Under the pieces are notes generated by a model. The model was given only the letters and a program-made list of their open reading frames with translations. It made no database searches and was not told the DNA's origin. Position numbers and translations under genes: made by a program. From Verrucomicrobiota bacterium (GTDB lineage Bacteria; Verrucomicrobiota; Kiritimatiellia; RFP12; UBA1067): DNA of 32,793 bases. Shown here in pieces: positions 1 through 8,135 of this stretch; position 1 is the stretch's first letter; every line of letters begins with the position of its first letter. The DNA lies in contig JAEEZC010000058.1 of the NCBI GenBank assembly GCA_016288465.1, forward strand, positions 1-32,793, read 5' to 3'.

Positions 1-214
1 AGAAAGCCAATGTTAAGCCACATGATTGGCAATTGGACCTTCAAGTCAAAACGACGACGCGGCATTCCAGCGGCAAAGCCGCTCGACAAGCGCCGTGGTT
101 CGTGGTCGCGCCGGTAGGCGCAAAAAGCGCAAGGCTTTCCATGTGCTCGACAGCGTTGCACGAATCGCGGTGGATATTCCAGCGCCCTGGCGTATTTCGT
201 ATCGCGGCAAAATA
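1..214. other. Left-edge sequence without a supportable gene
   Basis: Open frames run through this stretch in both directions, but none has a ribosome binding site or a recognisable product. The frame of the downstream activator gene stays open upstream, yet the extra residues do not look like that family and would start before the promoter at 215-223. I see no repeat or RNA gene here. Confidence 0.5.
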
Positions 215-223
215 TGCTATAAT
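215..223 (+). promoter_or_regulatory. Extended -10 promoter of the activator gene
   Basis: TGC-TATAAT, a perfect -10 hexamer with the TGN extension. Transcription would start near 230, giving a leader of about 30 nt that contains the purine-rich GAGAGGAG Shine-Dalgarno sequence before the ATG at 261. No clear -35 box is visible at 17 bp spacing. Confidence 0.7.
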
Positions 224-260
224 ATCACCTTATCGCCTAAGTAGGGGCGAGAGGAGAACA

Positions 261-2372
261 ATGGACAGCAATAAGAAGCGCTATCTTGGCATAGACATCG
301 GCTCGACGACGTTCAAGGCGGTATTGGTCGCGGAGGACGGCAAGGTCGAGCGCACCGTCTACAAGCGTACGCAGCCGGTTGACGCAGGCAAGGTCGCCTG
401 CACCGGTCGGTGTTCGGGTTGCGGCGCATGCGGCGGCGGCGCGTCTAAGCGGCTCGCCCTCGAGTTTCTGAAGGTCGCAGGCATACAGTCGTTCAAGGAT
501 GTCTCCGCCATCGTCGTCACGGGAAGCCAGATCGTCGAGGATACGCGCAAGTTCATTCCGTTCGACTTCCAGGTCAGCGAGGTGACGGCGCATGTCGCGG
601 GCGCGAAGTTTCTGCATCCTGACGTGGACGCGATCATCGACTGCGGTGGCCAGGACTCCAAGTGCATGGTCTACAATCCGACCATGAAGCTCTGGACGTC
701 GATGATGTCGGGCGTGTGCGCGGCGGGCACGGGGAGCTTTCTCGACTCGGTGGCCGCGAAGCTGGGCGTAAGGATAGAGGACGTCGCCGAGAAGGTCAAC
801 TACGACTCCACCACCGAGTTCAGCTCGGTGTGCGCGGTCCTTTCCGCGACGTCCATCAACAAGTTCAAGAACCGCGTGCCCGTCGGCGACCTTCTGGCCG
901 GCGCGTGCAAGGCTCAGGCGAGGACGATTCTCAACTCCGTCGGGCAGCTGCTCCTCAACGCGCCGGGCCGCAAGATACTTTTCCAGGGCGGCGTGGCGTT
1001 CAACAGCGCCGTCGCGTACTTCCTCAAGAAGCTCACCGGCAGCGAAATCGTCATTCCGCAGTACCACGAGGTCATGGGCGCCCTCGGCGCCGCGGTGATC
1101 GCGCGGCAGCTTGACGATCTGAGGGCCAAGGGCGCGCTCGACCTCTCCAAGGTCGAATACGAGCCGACGCGCGGCAAGTCGGCGGTGCTGCGAATCAAGT
1201 CCACCAAGCGCGACTTCTTCTCGACCGACAAGTCGAAGCCCCTTGTGTGGCGCAACCTGTTCTTCCCGACCGAGATTCTCAACGCGATGGGCTGCCGCAT
1301 CCGCACCCTGGAGACATACGCGGCGCTTTTCGGGCGCAAGGCGGACAAGGTGAAGGAGGCGCTCGGGCGTGCGGCGCAGAAGGGCTTCGACGGCCAGACG
1401 TGCTCGTTCCTCAGGATGCTGGAGGGCATGGAGCTGGAGAAGCCCGACTTCGTGGTCTCGACGATGCAGCCGTGCCAGCAGGCCGAGCGCGTGTTCGCCG
1501 ACCTTGTGCGCGAGTACGGCATACCCGACCGCCTGTATTCCCTGCAGACGCCGGTCAACGCGCAGAGCCGGAAGGCGGAGGAGACGATCGCAGACGGGCT
1601 CGCCGAGGCCGTCTCGCTGATGGAGAAGGCGTTCGGCATGAAGCTGGACCCCGCCCGGCTCGAGCAGGCATGCGTCCTCTCGAACGAGGCCGCCGAGCTT
1701 GCGAAGAAGTGCGCGGAGCTGCGCTTCACGTCGCCGCCGCTCGTGCGCGGAGGCGAGGCGATCTACAACGCCGTCGTGTTCTCCCAGCTCTGGGGAACCC
1801 AGGACCTCGTCGACATCCAGCGCGCCTATCTCGAGGAGCTGCAGGCGAAGAAGGAGTGGGCGGAGAAGCGCTATACGATCGACAGCACGCACCGCCTGCT
1901 CTGGCTGCATCTGCCGCCTTTCTACGACACCAAGCACCTCGACTTCATCGAGAAGACGTGCAACGCGCCGATCATCTTCGAGGAGACGAACTTCGTCGGG
2001 TGGGAGCCGCTCGACCCGAAGGACCCGTACCGTTCGCTTGCGCGCAAGCTTCTGCAGTCCGGCTTCCTCGACCCTGCGCTTCGCGTGGAATACGTGAAGG
2101 GCGCCGTAGCGGCCGGAAAGTTCAACGGAGTCATCCTCTACACGCACGGGTTCGGCCGCTGCTCGCTCGCCGACCGCGCGTTCTCGAAGCTTCTGCGCGA
2201 GACGCTCGATTCAATCGGGTGTCCGCTGCTCACGCTGGAAGGGGACTGCATGGACGCGTCGATCGACCCGTGCTCGACAGTGACCAAGATATCGTCGTTC
2301 GTGGAGGCGCTCAACCTCAACAAGTACGGCAACATCTTCGGCAGGGCGAAAGCCGCCCCTGCGGAGAAGTGA
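261..2372 (+). CDS. BadF/HgdC-type activator ATPase fused to a 2-hydroxyacyl-CoA dehydratase (HgdB-like) domain
   Basis: 703 aa, cytoplasmic. The first ~285 residues are an ASKHA ATPase of the BadF/BadG/BcrA/HgdC family. The phosphate motif GIDIGSTT is near residue 10, CGGQDSK near 128-134, and an adenosine-type GGVAFNSAV/GALGAA segment lies at 243-277. C153 (VCAAGTGSF) and C191 (SVCAVLSATS) match the two cysteines that ligate the bridging 4Fe-4S cluster in the HgdC dimer. Residues ~325-703 resemble the D-component/HgdB half. Such proteins use ATP to push low-potential electrons into a dehydratase or reductase; the substrate here is unknown. An extra cluster C47-x3-C51-x2-C54-x2-C57 sits in the ATPase domain. 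The ATG at 261 is chosen because it follows GAGAGGAG and lies downstream of a perfect extended -10 box. The protein is about half the length of the ~1400-aa YjiL-type fusions. Confidence 0.85.
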   Translation: MDSNKKRYLGIDIGSTTFKAVLVAEDGKVERTVYKRTQPVDAGKVACTGRCSGCGACGGGASKRLALEFLKVAGIQSFKDVSAIVVTGSQIVEDTRKFIPFDFQVSEVTAHVAGAKFLHPDVDAIIDCGGQDSKCMVYNPTMKLWTSMMSGVCAAGTGSFLDSVAAKLGVRIEDVAEKVNYDSTTEFSSVCAVLSATSINKFKNRVPVGDLLAGACKAQARTILNSVGQLLLNAPGRKILFQGGVAFNSAVAYFLKKLTGSEIVIPQYHEVMGALGAAVIARQLDDLRAKGALDLSKVEYEPTRGKSAVLRIKSTKRDFFSTDKSKPLVWRNLFFPTEILNAMGCRIRTLETYAALFGRKADKVKEALGRAAQKGFDGQTCSFLRMLEGMELEKPDFVVSTMQPCQQAERVFADLVREYGIPDRLYSLQTPVNAQSRKAEETIADGLAEAVSLMEKAFGMKLDPARLEQACVLSNEAAELAKKCAELRFTSPPLVRGGEAIYNAVVFSQLWGTQDLVDIQRAYLEELQAKKEWAEKRYTIDSTHRLLWLHLPPFYDTKHLDFIEKTCNAPIIFEETNFVGWEPLDPKDPYRSLARKLLQSGFLDPALRVEYVKGAVAAGKFNGVILYTHGFGRCSLADRAFSKLLRETLDSIGCPLLTLEGDCMDASIDPCSTVTKISSFVEALNLNKYGNIFGRAKAAPAEK

Positions 2373-2404
2373 CGGCATGATGTCCGCCTGAGCCGAGGGG
2401 GCAG

Positions 2405-3700
2405 ATGCCGCAGGAGCCCAGATTCGGTGTCGGGAGGGTGACGCGTTTCTACGTGCCGCTTCTTCTGCAGGCGATATCCCAGACCCTTGCGTATCCTCTT
2501 GTCGCCGGCATCGTGACCCACGGCGAGCACGGGGTCAACGCCCTGACTGCGTTCAGCCAGGGCCAGATGATAATGTTCGCCATCGGCTCTCTCGGCGGAG
2601 GGCTGGTGACGACGGGGCTCGTCTTCGCGAAGACGGCCCGCGGCTTCGCAGCGTTCAGGAGGCTGAACGTGCGGATGATGTCGGTGCTCGTGGCGATAGA
2701 GTGCCTGGCGTCGCTGCCTCCGTTCTCCGACTGGATATTCGGGGGGTTCTTCGGCATGACGCCGGAGCTTGCGGAGATATCGCGCGAGACGCTGCTCTAC
2801 GGGTCCGTCATGAACGCCGGCTTCTTCGTGCGAAACGTCCCTCTTGTCGCGCTGTTCGATTCGCTCGAGAGCGGCAAGGCGAACAGGGCGACGTTCATGC
2901 GCATCATGCTGACCGCGGCGCTTTCGGTGGCGTTTCCGCATTTCGGGCTTGTCGGTCCAAGATGGGGGCTCTTCGCCCTGACGGTCGGAGTCTGGCTCGA
3001 AACCGGGCTTGGCTGGGTGTATTCGAGGCCGTACGCGCAGAAGATCGAGGCGCGTGCGGCCTCGGGCGCCGAGGAGCCGTGCGGCGTGCGCGAGCAGCTG
3101 CGCTTCACCATGCCGCTTGCAGTCGGCTATCTTCTGCTTTCGGCGTCGCCTCTCGTCATCGCCGCCTTTGTGGCGCGGACGGCGAACCCAGACGACATGC
3201 TTGCGATACACTACGTGACGCTCGGCATCGCGAACCCTATGGCGGCCGCCGCGCTGCGTATCCAGACGGTCTCGGTAAAGTTCCTGCCGGAGTACCCGGG
3301 CGACTTGAGACTCCTCGCATACGCGGTGGTTGCAGGGAGCGTCCTCGGTCTGCTGCCTATCCTCTTCGCGACGCCTCTTGTCGGCAACTGGTACTTCGGA
3401 GTGTTCCAGAACGTGCCCGAACGGATACTGCCGACGGCGCGGCTTGCGGTAGGGCTGTACTCCATATTCTGCATCTTTCACGCCGTGAGGGGAAGAATTG
3501 AGGGCATCGCGGCGGCCGCGAAGCGCTCCGACGCCGTCATGGTCGGGCAGATAGCGTATACGGTCTCGCTTTTCATCGTCTGCGCCGCCATGCTGCCGCT
3601 AGGCTGTCCGGGCTGGATGATAGCGGTCACATCCGTGACTCTTGCGCCGCTTTGCGTGACATTTGCTGTTTATGCCGCGCTCGCGGTGCGCAAAGTTTGA
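2405..3700 (+). CDS. Polytopic membrane protein, MATE/MOP-flippase-like
   Basis: 431 aa, mostly hydrophobic, with about 10-12 predicted membrane segments. The opening (FYVPLLLQAISQTLAYPLV, then a glycine-rich segment IGSLGGGLVTTG) resembles the first helices of MOP-superfamily (MATE-like or ANKH-like) transporters. There is a cytoplasmic-type break with charged residues around 210-230 between two helix bundles, as expected for a two-bundle flippase. The substrate cannot be inferred. It lies 32 bp after the activator gene on the same strand and is probably co-transcribed. The start ATG follows the purine-rich GAGCCGAGGGGCAG; this site is moderate. Confidence 0.6.
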   Translation: MPQEPRFGVGRVTRFYVPLLLQAISQTLAYPLVAGIVTHGEHGVNALTAFSQGQMIMFAIGSLGGGLVTTGLVFAKTARGFAAFRRLNVRMMSVLVAIECLASLPPFSDWIFGGFFGMTPELAEISRETLLYGSVMNAGFFVRNVPLVALFDSLESGKANRATFMRIMLTAALSVAFPHFGLVGPRWGLFALTVGVWLETGLGWVYSRPYAQKIEARAASGAEEPCGVREQLRFTMPLAVGYLLLSASPLVIAAFVARTANPDDMLAIHYVTLGIANPMAAAALRIQTVSVKFLPEYPGDLRLLAYAVVAGSVLGLLPILFATPLVGNWYFGVFQNVPERILPTARLAVGLYSIFCIFHAVRGRIEGIAAAAKRSDAVMVGQIAYTVSLFIVCAAMLPLGCPGWMIAVTSVTLAPLCVTFAVYAALAVRKV

Positions 3701-3706
3701 TATAAT
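3698..3706 (+). promoter_or_regulatory. Extended -10 promoter of the Minf_1886-rsgA run
   Basis: TGA-TATAAT overlapping the last codon and stop of the preceding membrane protein gene. Only 12 nt separate it from the ATG at 3719, so the transcript would carry a leader of about 5-6 nt or less and no Shine-Dalgarno site. Confidence 0.7.
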
Positions 3707-3718
3707 TTACGACAACCT

Positions 3719-4081
3719 ATGGAAGAGATAGACTTCGAGTCCGACGACTTCGCCGACATCGTGGCGAAGGACAAGCGATACGACGCGCGCGCCTACGCGC
3801 TGCTCATGGACGTTGTCCACTACCTCAGCGGAGAGGAGGGCAAGCACGTGAGCGGCGAGGACATCCTCGACGAATTCAAGGAGCGCGCGCTCGACCAGTA
3901 CGGTCCGATGACGTATACCGTGCTGACCGAATGGGGCCTCACCTGCACGGAAGACGTGGGGGAGATGATGTTCAATCTCGTCGAGGCGCGGCGAATCCGC
4001 AAGAACGACGAGGATTCCGCCGAGAGCTTCTCGGGCGGATACGACTTTCGCGAGACTTTTCTCGCCCCGTACCAGGCGTGA
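3719..4081 (+). CDS. Minf_1886 family protein
   Basis: 120 aa, soluble and acidic, no signal peptide. The central stretch with ALLMDVVHYLSG, ILDEFKERALDQYGPMTYTVLTEWG and DVGEMMFNLVEA is the pattern I associate with the Minf_1886 family. That family is named after a Methylacidiphilum protein and found largely in Verrucomicrobiota and Planctomycetota, with no known function. The gene starts just downstream of its own -10 box. Its stop overlaps the GTG start of the RsgA gene (GTGA, 4078-4081), so the two are probably translationally coupled. Family assignment is from memory of the motif pattern. Confidence 0.75.
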   Translation: MEEIDFESDDFADIVAKDKRYDARAYALLMDVVHYLSGEEGKHVSGEDILDEFKERALDQYGPMTYTVLTEWGLTCTEDVGEMMFNLVEARRIRKNDEDSAESFSGGYDFRETFLAPYQA

Positions 4082-4989
4082 GCGGGGCCGTCCATAGTCC
4101 CGCAGCCGGCGAACCCACCCTTATCGAGAGATTCGGGTGGCGCGGCGCTGTGGAGCCCGGTATCGCGCGCGTCGTCTCGTCCCACGGCGACTACTACCGC
4201 ATCGTCTGCAACGAGTCGCCGGAGCCGCTGCTGGCGCGCAAGAAGAAGTCCGCGTTCGCTCGCATGAAAGTGGCTTCGCCGGACGGGATCAGGGCGGTTA
4301 AGCGGGCCGGAGAGCATCCCGACGCGCCCGTGAGGCCCGTTACCGGCGACTTCGTGCGGTTCCGCCACAACGACCGCGGCGACTCCCTCATTCTCGAGGT
4401 GCTGCCGCGGTTCTCCGTCTTCGAGCGCAGGGACCCGACGGCGCGCCGCTCGTCGCAGACGCTTGCCGTAAACTACGACACGCTTTTCGTGATGATGTCT
4501 CTCAACGAGGACTTCTCCGTGCCCAGGCTTGAGCGCTATCTCGCGCTTGCGGAAGGCGCCGGCGGCGAGACGGTCGTTGTGCTGACGAAGACGGACCTCG
4601 CCCGGGACGAGGCGGACGTGCGCGTGGCGGAGCTGCGAAAGGCGGCGGACGGGCGTGCGGAGGTGATCGCGATATCGGCTCTCACCGGCGATGGCATGGA
4701 CGGCGTCGCAAGGTATGCGCGGCCCGGCAGGACGATTGCGCTAGTCGGCTCGTCGGGCGTCGGCAAGTCGACTCTTCTGAACGCGCTCGCGGGCGAGGAG
4801 CTTTCCGCCACGCAGGAGATACAGGAGTGGTCGGGCAAGGGGCGGCACACGACGACTGTCAGGGAGCTGTCGATGCTTCCGTCCGGCGCGATGGTCATCG
4901 ACACGCCGGGAGTCCGTGAGATCGGCATCGTCGGAGAGGAGGAGTGCGGCCTGGCCAAGGGCGAGTGCTCGCACCGATACAGGAAATGA
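4078..4989 (+). CDS. rsgA: Ribosome small-subunit biogenesis GTPase RsgA, lacking most of the zinc domain
   Basis: 303 aa from the GTG that overlaps the previous stop. RsgA is a circularly permuted GTPase that matures the 30S subunit. Domain order is visible: an N-terminal OB-like part (GIARVVSSHGDYYRIV, RPVTGDFVRF), G4 (LTKTD), G5-like ISALTGDG, G1 P-loop GSSGVGKST, G2 region RHTTTV and G3 DTPG. After DTPGVREIG the protein ends within about 25 residues. A remnant C-x6-C-x-H is present, but the fourth ligand and the helices of the usual C-terminal zinc domain (about 50 residues) are missing. Its stop overlaps the next start (ATGA, 4986-4989), so the short end looks established rather than a recent frameshift. 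An ORF reaching upstream to 3931 is only the overlap with the previous gene. Confidence 0.85.
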   Translation: MSGAVHSPAAGEPTLIERFGWRGAVEPGIARVVSSHGDYYRIVCNESPEPLLARKKKSAFARMKVASPDGIRAVKRAGEHPDAPVRPVTGDFVRFRHNDRGDSLILEVLPRFSVFERRDPTARRSSQTLAVNYDTLFVMMSLNEDFSVPRLERYLALAEGAGGETVVVLTKTDLARDEADVRVAELRKAADGRAEVIAISALTGDGMDGVARYARPGRTIALVGSSGVGKSTLLNALAGEELSATQEIQEWSGKGRHTTTVRELSMLPSGAMVIDTPGVREIGIVGEEECGLAKGECSHRYRK

Positions 4990-5636
4990 CCGCTCGCGCA
5001 TGTGTTCTCTGGGACTGGAACGGAACGCTTCTGGACGACACGGAGGCGTCGCTTGCCGCGTTCAACGCGCAGCTTGAGAAGCGCGGCGCGGCGCGTGTCG
5101 GCATGGACTTCTACCGCGCGCACTTCGCGTTCCCCGTAAAGCCGTTCTACGCCTTGTGCGGTGTCGACCCCGACCGCGAGGACTGGGACGAGATTGCGCG
5201 CGAATACCACGCCTCGTACGCGGCGGAGCCCAAGGCGCTGAACCGCGAGGCGATCGCAGCGCTCGAGCGCGTGAGGGCGGCCGGGGCGCGGCAGTGCGTG
5301 CTTTCGGCGCTTCGGCAGGACCTTCTCGACGCCGCGCTAGACTCGTTCGGCGTCAGGGGCTACTTCGACCTCGCGTACGGCTCGAGCGACCTGTACGGAG
5401 GCAGCAAGCTGGACCGAGCCCGCCAGCTCGTCGACAGGCTCTCGGGCTTCGACCTCGTCATGATCGGCGACGCGACGCACGACAAGGAGGTCGCTGCGGC
5501 GCTTGGGATACGATGCGTGCTCTGCGCGCAGGGCGGCCACTCGGCCGACAGGCTTCGAGCCGTCGCGCCGACGGGAGATACGCTTCTCGAAGCCGTCGGT
5601 CTTGCCCTTGGCGCGATCGACCGCGACGAAGAATGA
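4986..5636 (+). CDS. HAD-superfamily hydrolase, phosphoglycolate-phosphatase-like
   Basis: 216 aa. Motif I is DWNGTLLDD at residues ~9-17, with the nucleophile and acid/base aspartate positions in a D-x-N-G-T variant. A helical cap follows (~18-90). Motif II is probably VLSAL near 105, and motif IV is GDATHDKEVA near 160. This arrangement fits the Gph-like phosphatase group (subfamily I), but the substrate is not defined. It starts with ATGA overlapping the rsgA stop, so it is probably coupled to it. An upstream in-frame ATG at 4944 lies inside rsgA and is less likely. Confidence 0.85.
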   Translation: MTARACVLWDWNGTLLDDTEASLAAFNAQLEKRGAARVGMDFYRAHFAFPVKPFYALCGVDPDREDWDEIAREYHASYAAEPKALNREAIAALERVRAAGARQCVLSALRQDLLDAALDSFGVRGYFDLAYGSSDLYGGSKLDRARQLVDRLSGFDLVMIGDATHDKEVAAALGIRCVLCAQGGHSADRLRAVAPTGDTLLEAVGLALGAIDRDEE

Positions 5637-5658
5637 CCATGCAAATGAAAGGACCATC

Positions 5659-6234
5659 ATGAGAAGTGCAATTGCGGCCGTTGTGGTCGCCGGCATGTGC
5701 GGGGCTCTTGCGACGGAAGTCGCGGAGGAACGGCGCGGAGCGACCGAAGGCGGCGCCGGCGCGGCAGCGGAGGAGCGTACGGATGCATGGCGCGACGCCA
5801 TGCGCGCGAAGACTTTCGCACGCACTCAGGCCGACCTGGCTCTGTACGGACGGGACGGATGCAGGGAGATCGAGATGGCGTACCGCGCGTATTCGAAGAG
5901 CGGTGACGTCGACAACGAACACCTGCAGAAGCTTCTCGAGAAGTTCCCCAAGGCGAACCGCACGGGCTGCGCCGTGATGTACGCGGGCCAGCGGTCGCAG
6001 GGCAAGGACGGCGGAAAGTGGTTCCGCCTCGCGATCGAGAAGTTCGGCGACTGCATGTACGGCGACGGTGCGCAGGTCGGTGCCTACGCGCGCTTCTATC
6101 TGGCGGCGCTGCTCGAGCGCGAGGGCAGGAAGTCCGAGGCCGACGCAATCCGCGCGGAGCTTCTGAAGCTCTATCCTGACGCCCGCACGCATCGTGGGCG
6201 GAAGATGGCCGATCTCATCAATTCCGCCAAGTGA
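5659..6234 (+). CDS. Small exported protein with helical-repeat features, function unknown
   Basis: 191 aa. The N-terminus (MRSAIAAVVVAGMCGALA) is a signal peptide with a short n-region and a plausible cleavage site near residue 18; a cysteine at 14 is not in a good lipobox. The mature part is alpha-helical and ends in a segment (YLAALLEREGRKSEADAIRAELLKLYPDA) that resembles one TPR-like helical hairpin. Three cysteines (in GRDGCREI, RTGCAV and GDCMYG) could form disulfides in the periplasm. The start ATG at 5659 is chosen over the longer frame because AAAGGA lies 5 nt upstream and a signal peptide follows. I do not recognise the family. Confidence 0.65.
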   Translation: MRSAIAAVVVAGMCGALATEVAEERRGATEGGAGAAAEERTDAWRDAMRAKTFARTQADLALYGRDGCREIEMAYRAYSKSGDVDNEHLQKLLEKFPKANRTGCAVMYAGQRSQGKDGGKWFRLAIEKFGDCMYGDGAQVGAYARFYLAALLEREGRKSEADAIRAELLKLYPDARTHRGRKMADLINSAK

Positions 6235-6302
6235 ACGCAGGTGGAAAGCGGAAGAGAGTCGTAATGGAGCCGCTGGCTCGCTCGCAGTCGGCGGCGGATT
6301 TT

Positions 6303-6311
6303 TGCTATAAT
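6303..6311 (+). promoter_or_regulatory. Extended -10 promoter of trpS, predicted leaderless
   Basis: TGC-TATAAT ending 8 nt before the ATG at 6320. With normal start-site spacing the RNA would begin at or within 1-2 nt of the start codon. There is no room for a Shine-Dalgarno site between box and ATG, and no -35 consensus is seen 17 bp upstream. Confidence 0.75.
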
Positions 6312-6319
6312 ACGTAGCT

Positions 6320-7273
6320 ATGAGAATTCTGACGGGTATCCAGCCTTCGGGCAAGCTTCACTGGGGCAACTACTTCGGCGCGATGAAGTCGATGTTCGAT
6401 CTCCAGAACAAGGGCGAAAACTTCATGTTCATCGCGAATTTCCACGCGATGACGACGGTGCGGGACGGCGCGGCGCTTCGCGAGGCGACGAAGGAGGTCG
6501 CGCTTGACTATCTGGCGTGCGGGCTTGATCCCGCCAAGACGGTCATGTACAGGCAGAGCGACGTTCCCGAGGTCCAGGAGTTGGCCTGGTATCTCTCGTG
6601 CCTGACGCCGATGGGCCTTCTCGAGCGCTGCCACAGCTACAAGGACAAGATGGCGCACGGCTTCGAGGCGACCCACGGCCTCTTCGCCTATCCGGTGCTG
6701 ATGGCGGCCGACATCCTCATAATGAACTCCGACCTCGTGCCTGTGGGCAAGGACCAGAAGCAGCATCTCGAGGTGACGCGCGATCTCGCCCAGAAGTTCA
6801 ACAACGCGTATGGCGAGATATTCACGCTGCCCGACGCGTACATTCCCGAGACTGTCGCGACGATCCCCGGCACCGACGGCCAGAAGATGTCCAAAAGCTA
6901 CCACAACACCATCGAGCTCTTCGACCCGTCCGTCAAGAAGAAGGTGATGAGCATCGTCACCGACTCGCAGCCGATGGAGGCGAAGAAGGAGCCCGACGGC
7001 AATTCGATCTACGAGCTGTACAAGCTCTTCGCGACGCCCGACGAGGTCGCCGAGATGGCTGCGGCCTTCCGCGCCGGCGGCTATGGCTACGGAACGGCCA
7101 AGAAGGCGCTGCTCGCGGCGTACCACAGGCTTTTCGATCCCTTCAAGGCCCGCAGAGACGAGCTCGTCAAGGATCCCGACATGCTTGAGGACATCCTTCG
7201 TGACGGCGCGAGGCGCGCACGCGAGCGCGCGGCGGTCCAGATGGACAAGGTGCGCAAGGCCGTAGGCCTCTGA
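6320..7273 (+). CDS. trpS: Tryptophan--tRNA ligase
   Basis: 317 aa, a normal length for bacterial TrpRS. It charges tRNA-Trp. The class I HIGH-like signature is PSGKLHWGN (residues 9-17) and KMSKS lies at 189-193. Between them are the typical YxQSDVPE and ELAWYLSCLTPMGLLER segments and the VLMAADIL motif. The ATG at 6320 is the only start that preserves the family N-terminus (MRILTGIQPSGKLH). It sits 8 nt after a perfect extended -10 box, so the mRNA is probably leaderless. Confidence 0.97.
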   Translation: MRILTGIQPSGKLHWGNYFGAMKSMFDLQNKGENFMFIANFHAMTTVRDGAALREATKEVALDYLACGLDPAKTVMYRQSDVPEVQELAWYLSCLTPMGLLERCHSYKDKMAHGFEATHGLFAYPVLMAADILIMNSDLVPVGKDQKQHLEVTRDLAQKFNNAYGEIFTLPDAYIPETVATIPGTDGQKMSKSYHNTIELFDPSVKKKVMSIVTDSQPMEAKKEPDGNSIYELYKLFATPDEVAEMAAAFRAGGYGYGTAKKALLAAYHRLFDPFKARRDELVKDPDMLEDILRDGARRARERAAVQMDKVRKAVGL

Positions 7274-7319
7274 CCGACGCGTGAACCTCCGGTCGTCCGA
7301 CGGCGTTTAACTGCTTGCG

Positions 7320-7694
7320 ATGGAAGAGATTCTCCAGTGCTTCAGGAAGGGCGGCCCGGTGATGTGGCCGATACTCGCGCTTTCCGTGCTCGGGCTCGCC
7401 ATTCTCATATGGAAGGCGTTCGAGTTCAGGGCCGGGCGGCGCAGCCCGAGCGGGCTTGTCGTCGTCTCGACGATCATAACGGCCGAGCCGATGCTCGGGA
7501 TACTCGGCACGGTGACCGGCATCATGCGCACGTTCGGCGCTCTTAACGGCGCCGACGGAATGTCCAGTCCGATGGCCGCGACCTCCGGCATTGGCGAGGC
7601 TCTGATAACGACGGCGGCGGGGCTCGTGGCGTCTCTGCTGCTGCTCTTCCCGTACAACGTGCTCGACAGCAAGGCCGAAGACTCGGGCGACTGA
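7320..7694 (+). CDS. ExbB/TolQ/MotA-family proton channel, short form
   Basis: 124 aa. ExbB energises TonB by coupling to the proton gradient across the inner membrane. An N-terminal helix (MWPILALSVLGLAILIWKAFEF) is followed after only a few residues by the conserved core: the segment EPMLGILGTVTGIMRTF and GIGEALITTAAGLVASLLLLF, the characteristic proton-channel helices. The protein is about half the usual 200-240 residues; the large cytoplasmic loop between helices 1 and 2 is almost absent. No good ribosome binding site precedes the ATG. It heads a run with exbD and tonB. Confidence 0.85.
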   Translation: MEEILQCFRKGGPVMWPILALSVLGLAILIWKAFEFRAGRRSPSGLVVVSTIITAEPMLGILGTVTGIMRTFGALNGADGMSSPMAATSGIGEALITTAAGLVASLLLLFPYNVLDSKAEDSGD

Positions 7695-7718
7695 CGCGCG
7701 GAACGGGAGCTTCGCGAC

Positions 7719-8132
7719 ATGAGCCGCCGCAGAAGAGGAATTCGGCTTGAGATGACGTCGCTCATGGACGTCATGTTCCTCGTTCTCGTCTTCTTCATAT
7801 ACTGCATCTTCGACATGGCGGTGCACAAGGGCGTGAAGGTCGATCTGCCTGACGCCGACGGCGCCGACGAGAAGGGCGAACGCATCGTCATCACCATCAG
7901 GGCGGACGACTCCCTCCAGCTCAACGGCATGGACCTCGCCAGGGACGAGATAGTCGCGCGCGTCAAAGAGCTTCAGTCGGTGAAGATGGATCTGCCCGTG
8001 CTGATATCGGGCGACAGGAAGGCGTCGCTGGGCGCTGGCATAGGACTGCTAGGCGAACTGAGGGCCGCTGGCGTCGTCAAGGCCAGTTTTCAGGTCAAGG
8101 GAGACGCGGCGCACAGGCGTCCGGGCGGGTGA
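7719..8132 (+). CDS. ExbD/TolR-family protein
   Basis: 137 aa. A basic N-terminus (MSRRRRGIRLE) precedes the membrane helix MTSLMDVMFLVLVFFIYCIF, which carries the essential aspartate of the ExbD/TolR family (SLMDVMF, D17). The periplasmic domain shows the expected beta-alpha folds, ending in PVLISGDRKASLGAGIGLLGELRAAGV. It partners with ExbB in a stator complex that drives TonB. The gene is 24 bp after exbB and 3 bp before tonB. The start follows a GGAGC sequence. Confidence 0.92.
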   Translation: MSRRRRGIRLEMTSLMDVMFLVLVFFIYCIFDMAVHKGVKVDLPDADGADEKGERIVITIRADDSLQLNGMDLARDEIVARVKELQSVKMDLPVLISGDRKASLGAGIGLLGELRAAGVVKASFQVKGDAAHRRPGG

Positions 8133-8135
8133 GCC

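Noticed and set aside
33-260. Upstream extension of the activator gene frame
   Set aside because: The extension has no family similarity or ribosome site and would begin before the extended -10 box at 215-223.
237-2147. 636-codon open frame on the minus strand, opposite the activator gene
   Set aside because: Low-complexity Arg/Leu/Glu-rich product; a mirror of a GC-rich coding strand. The plus-strand gene has clear motifs.
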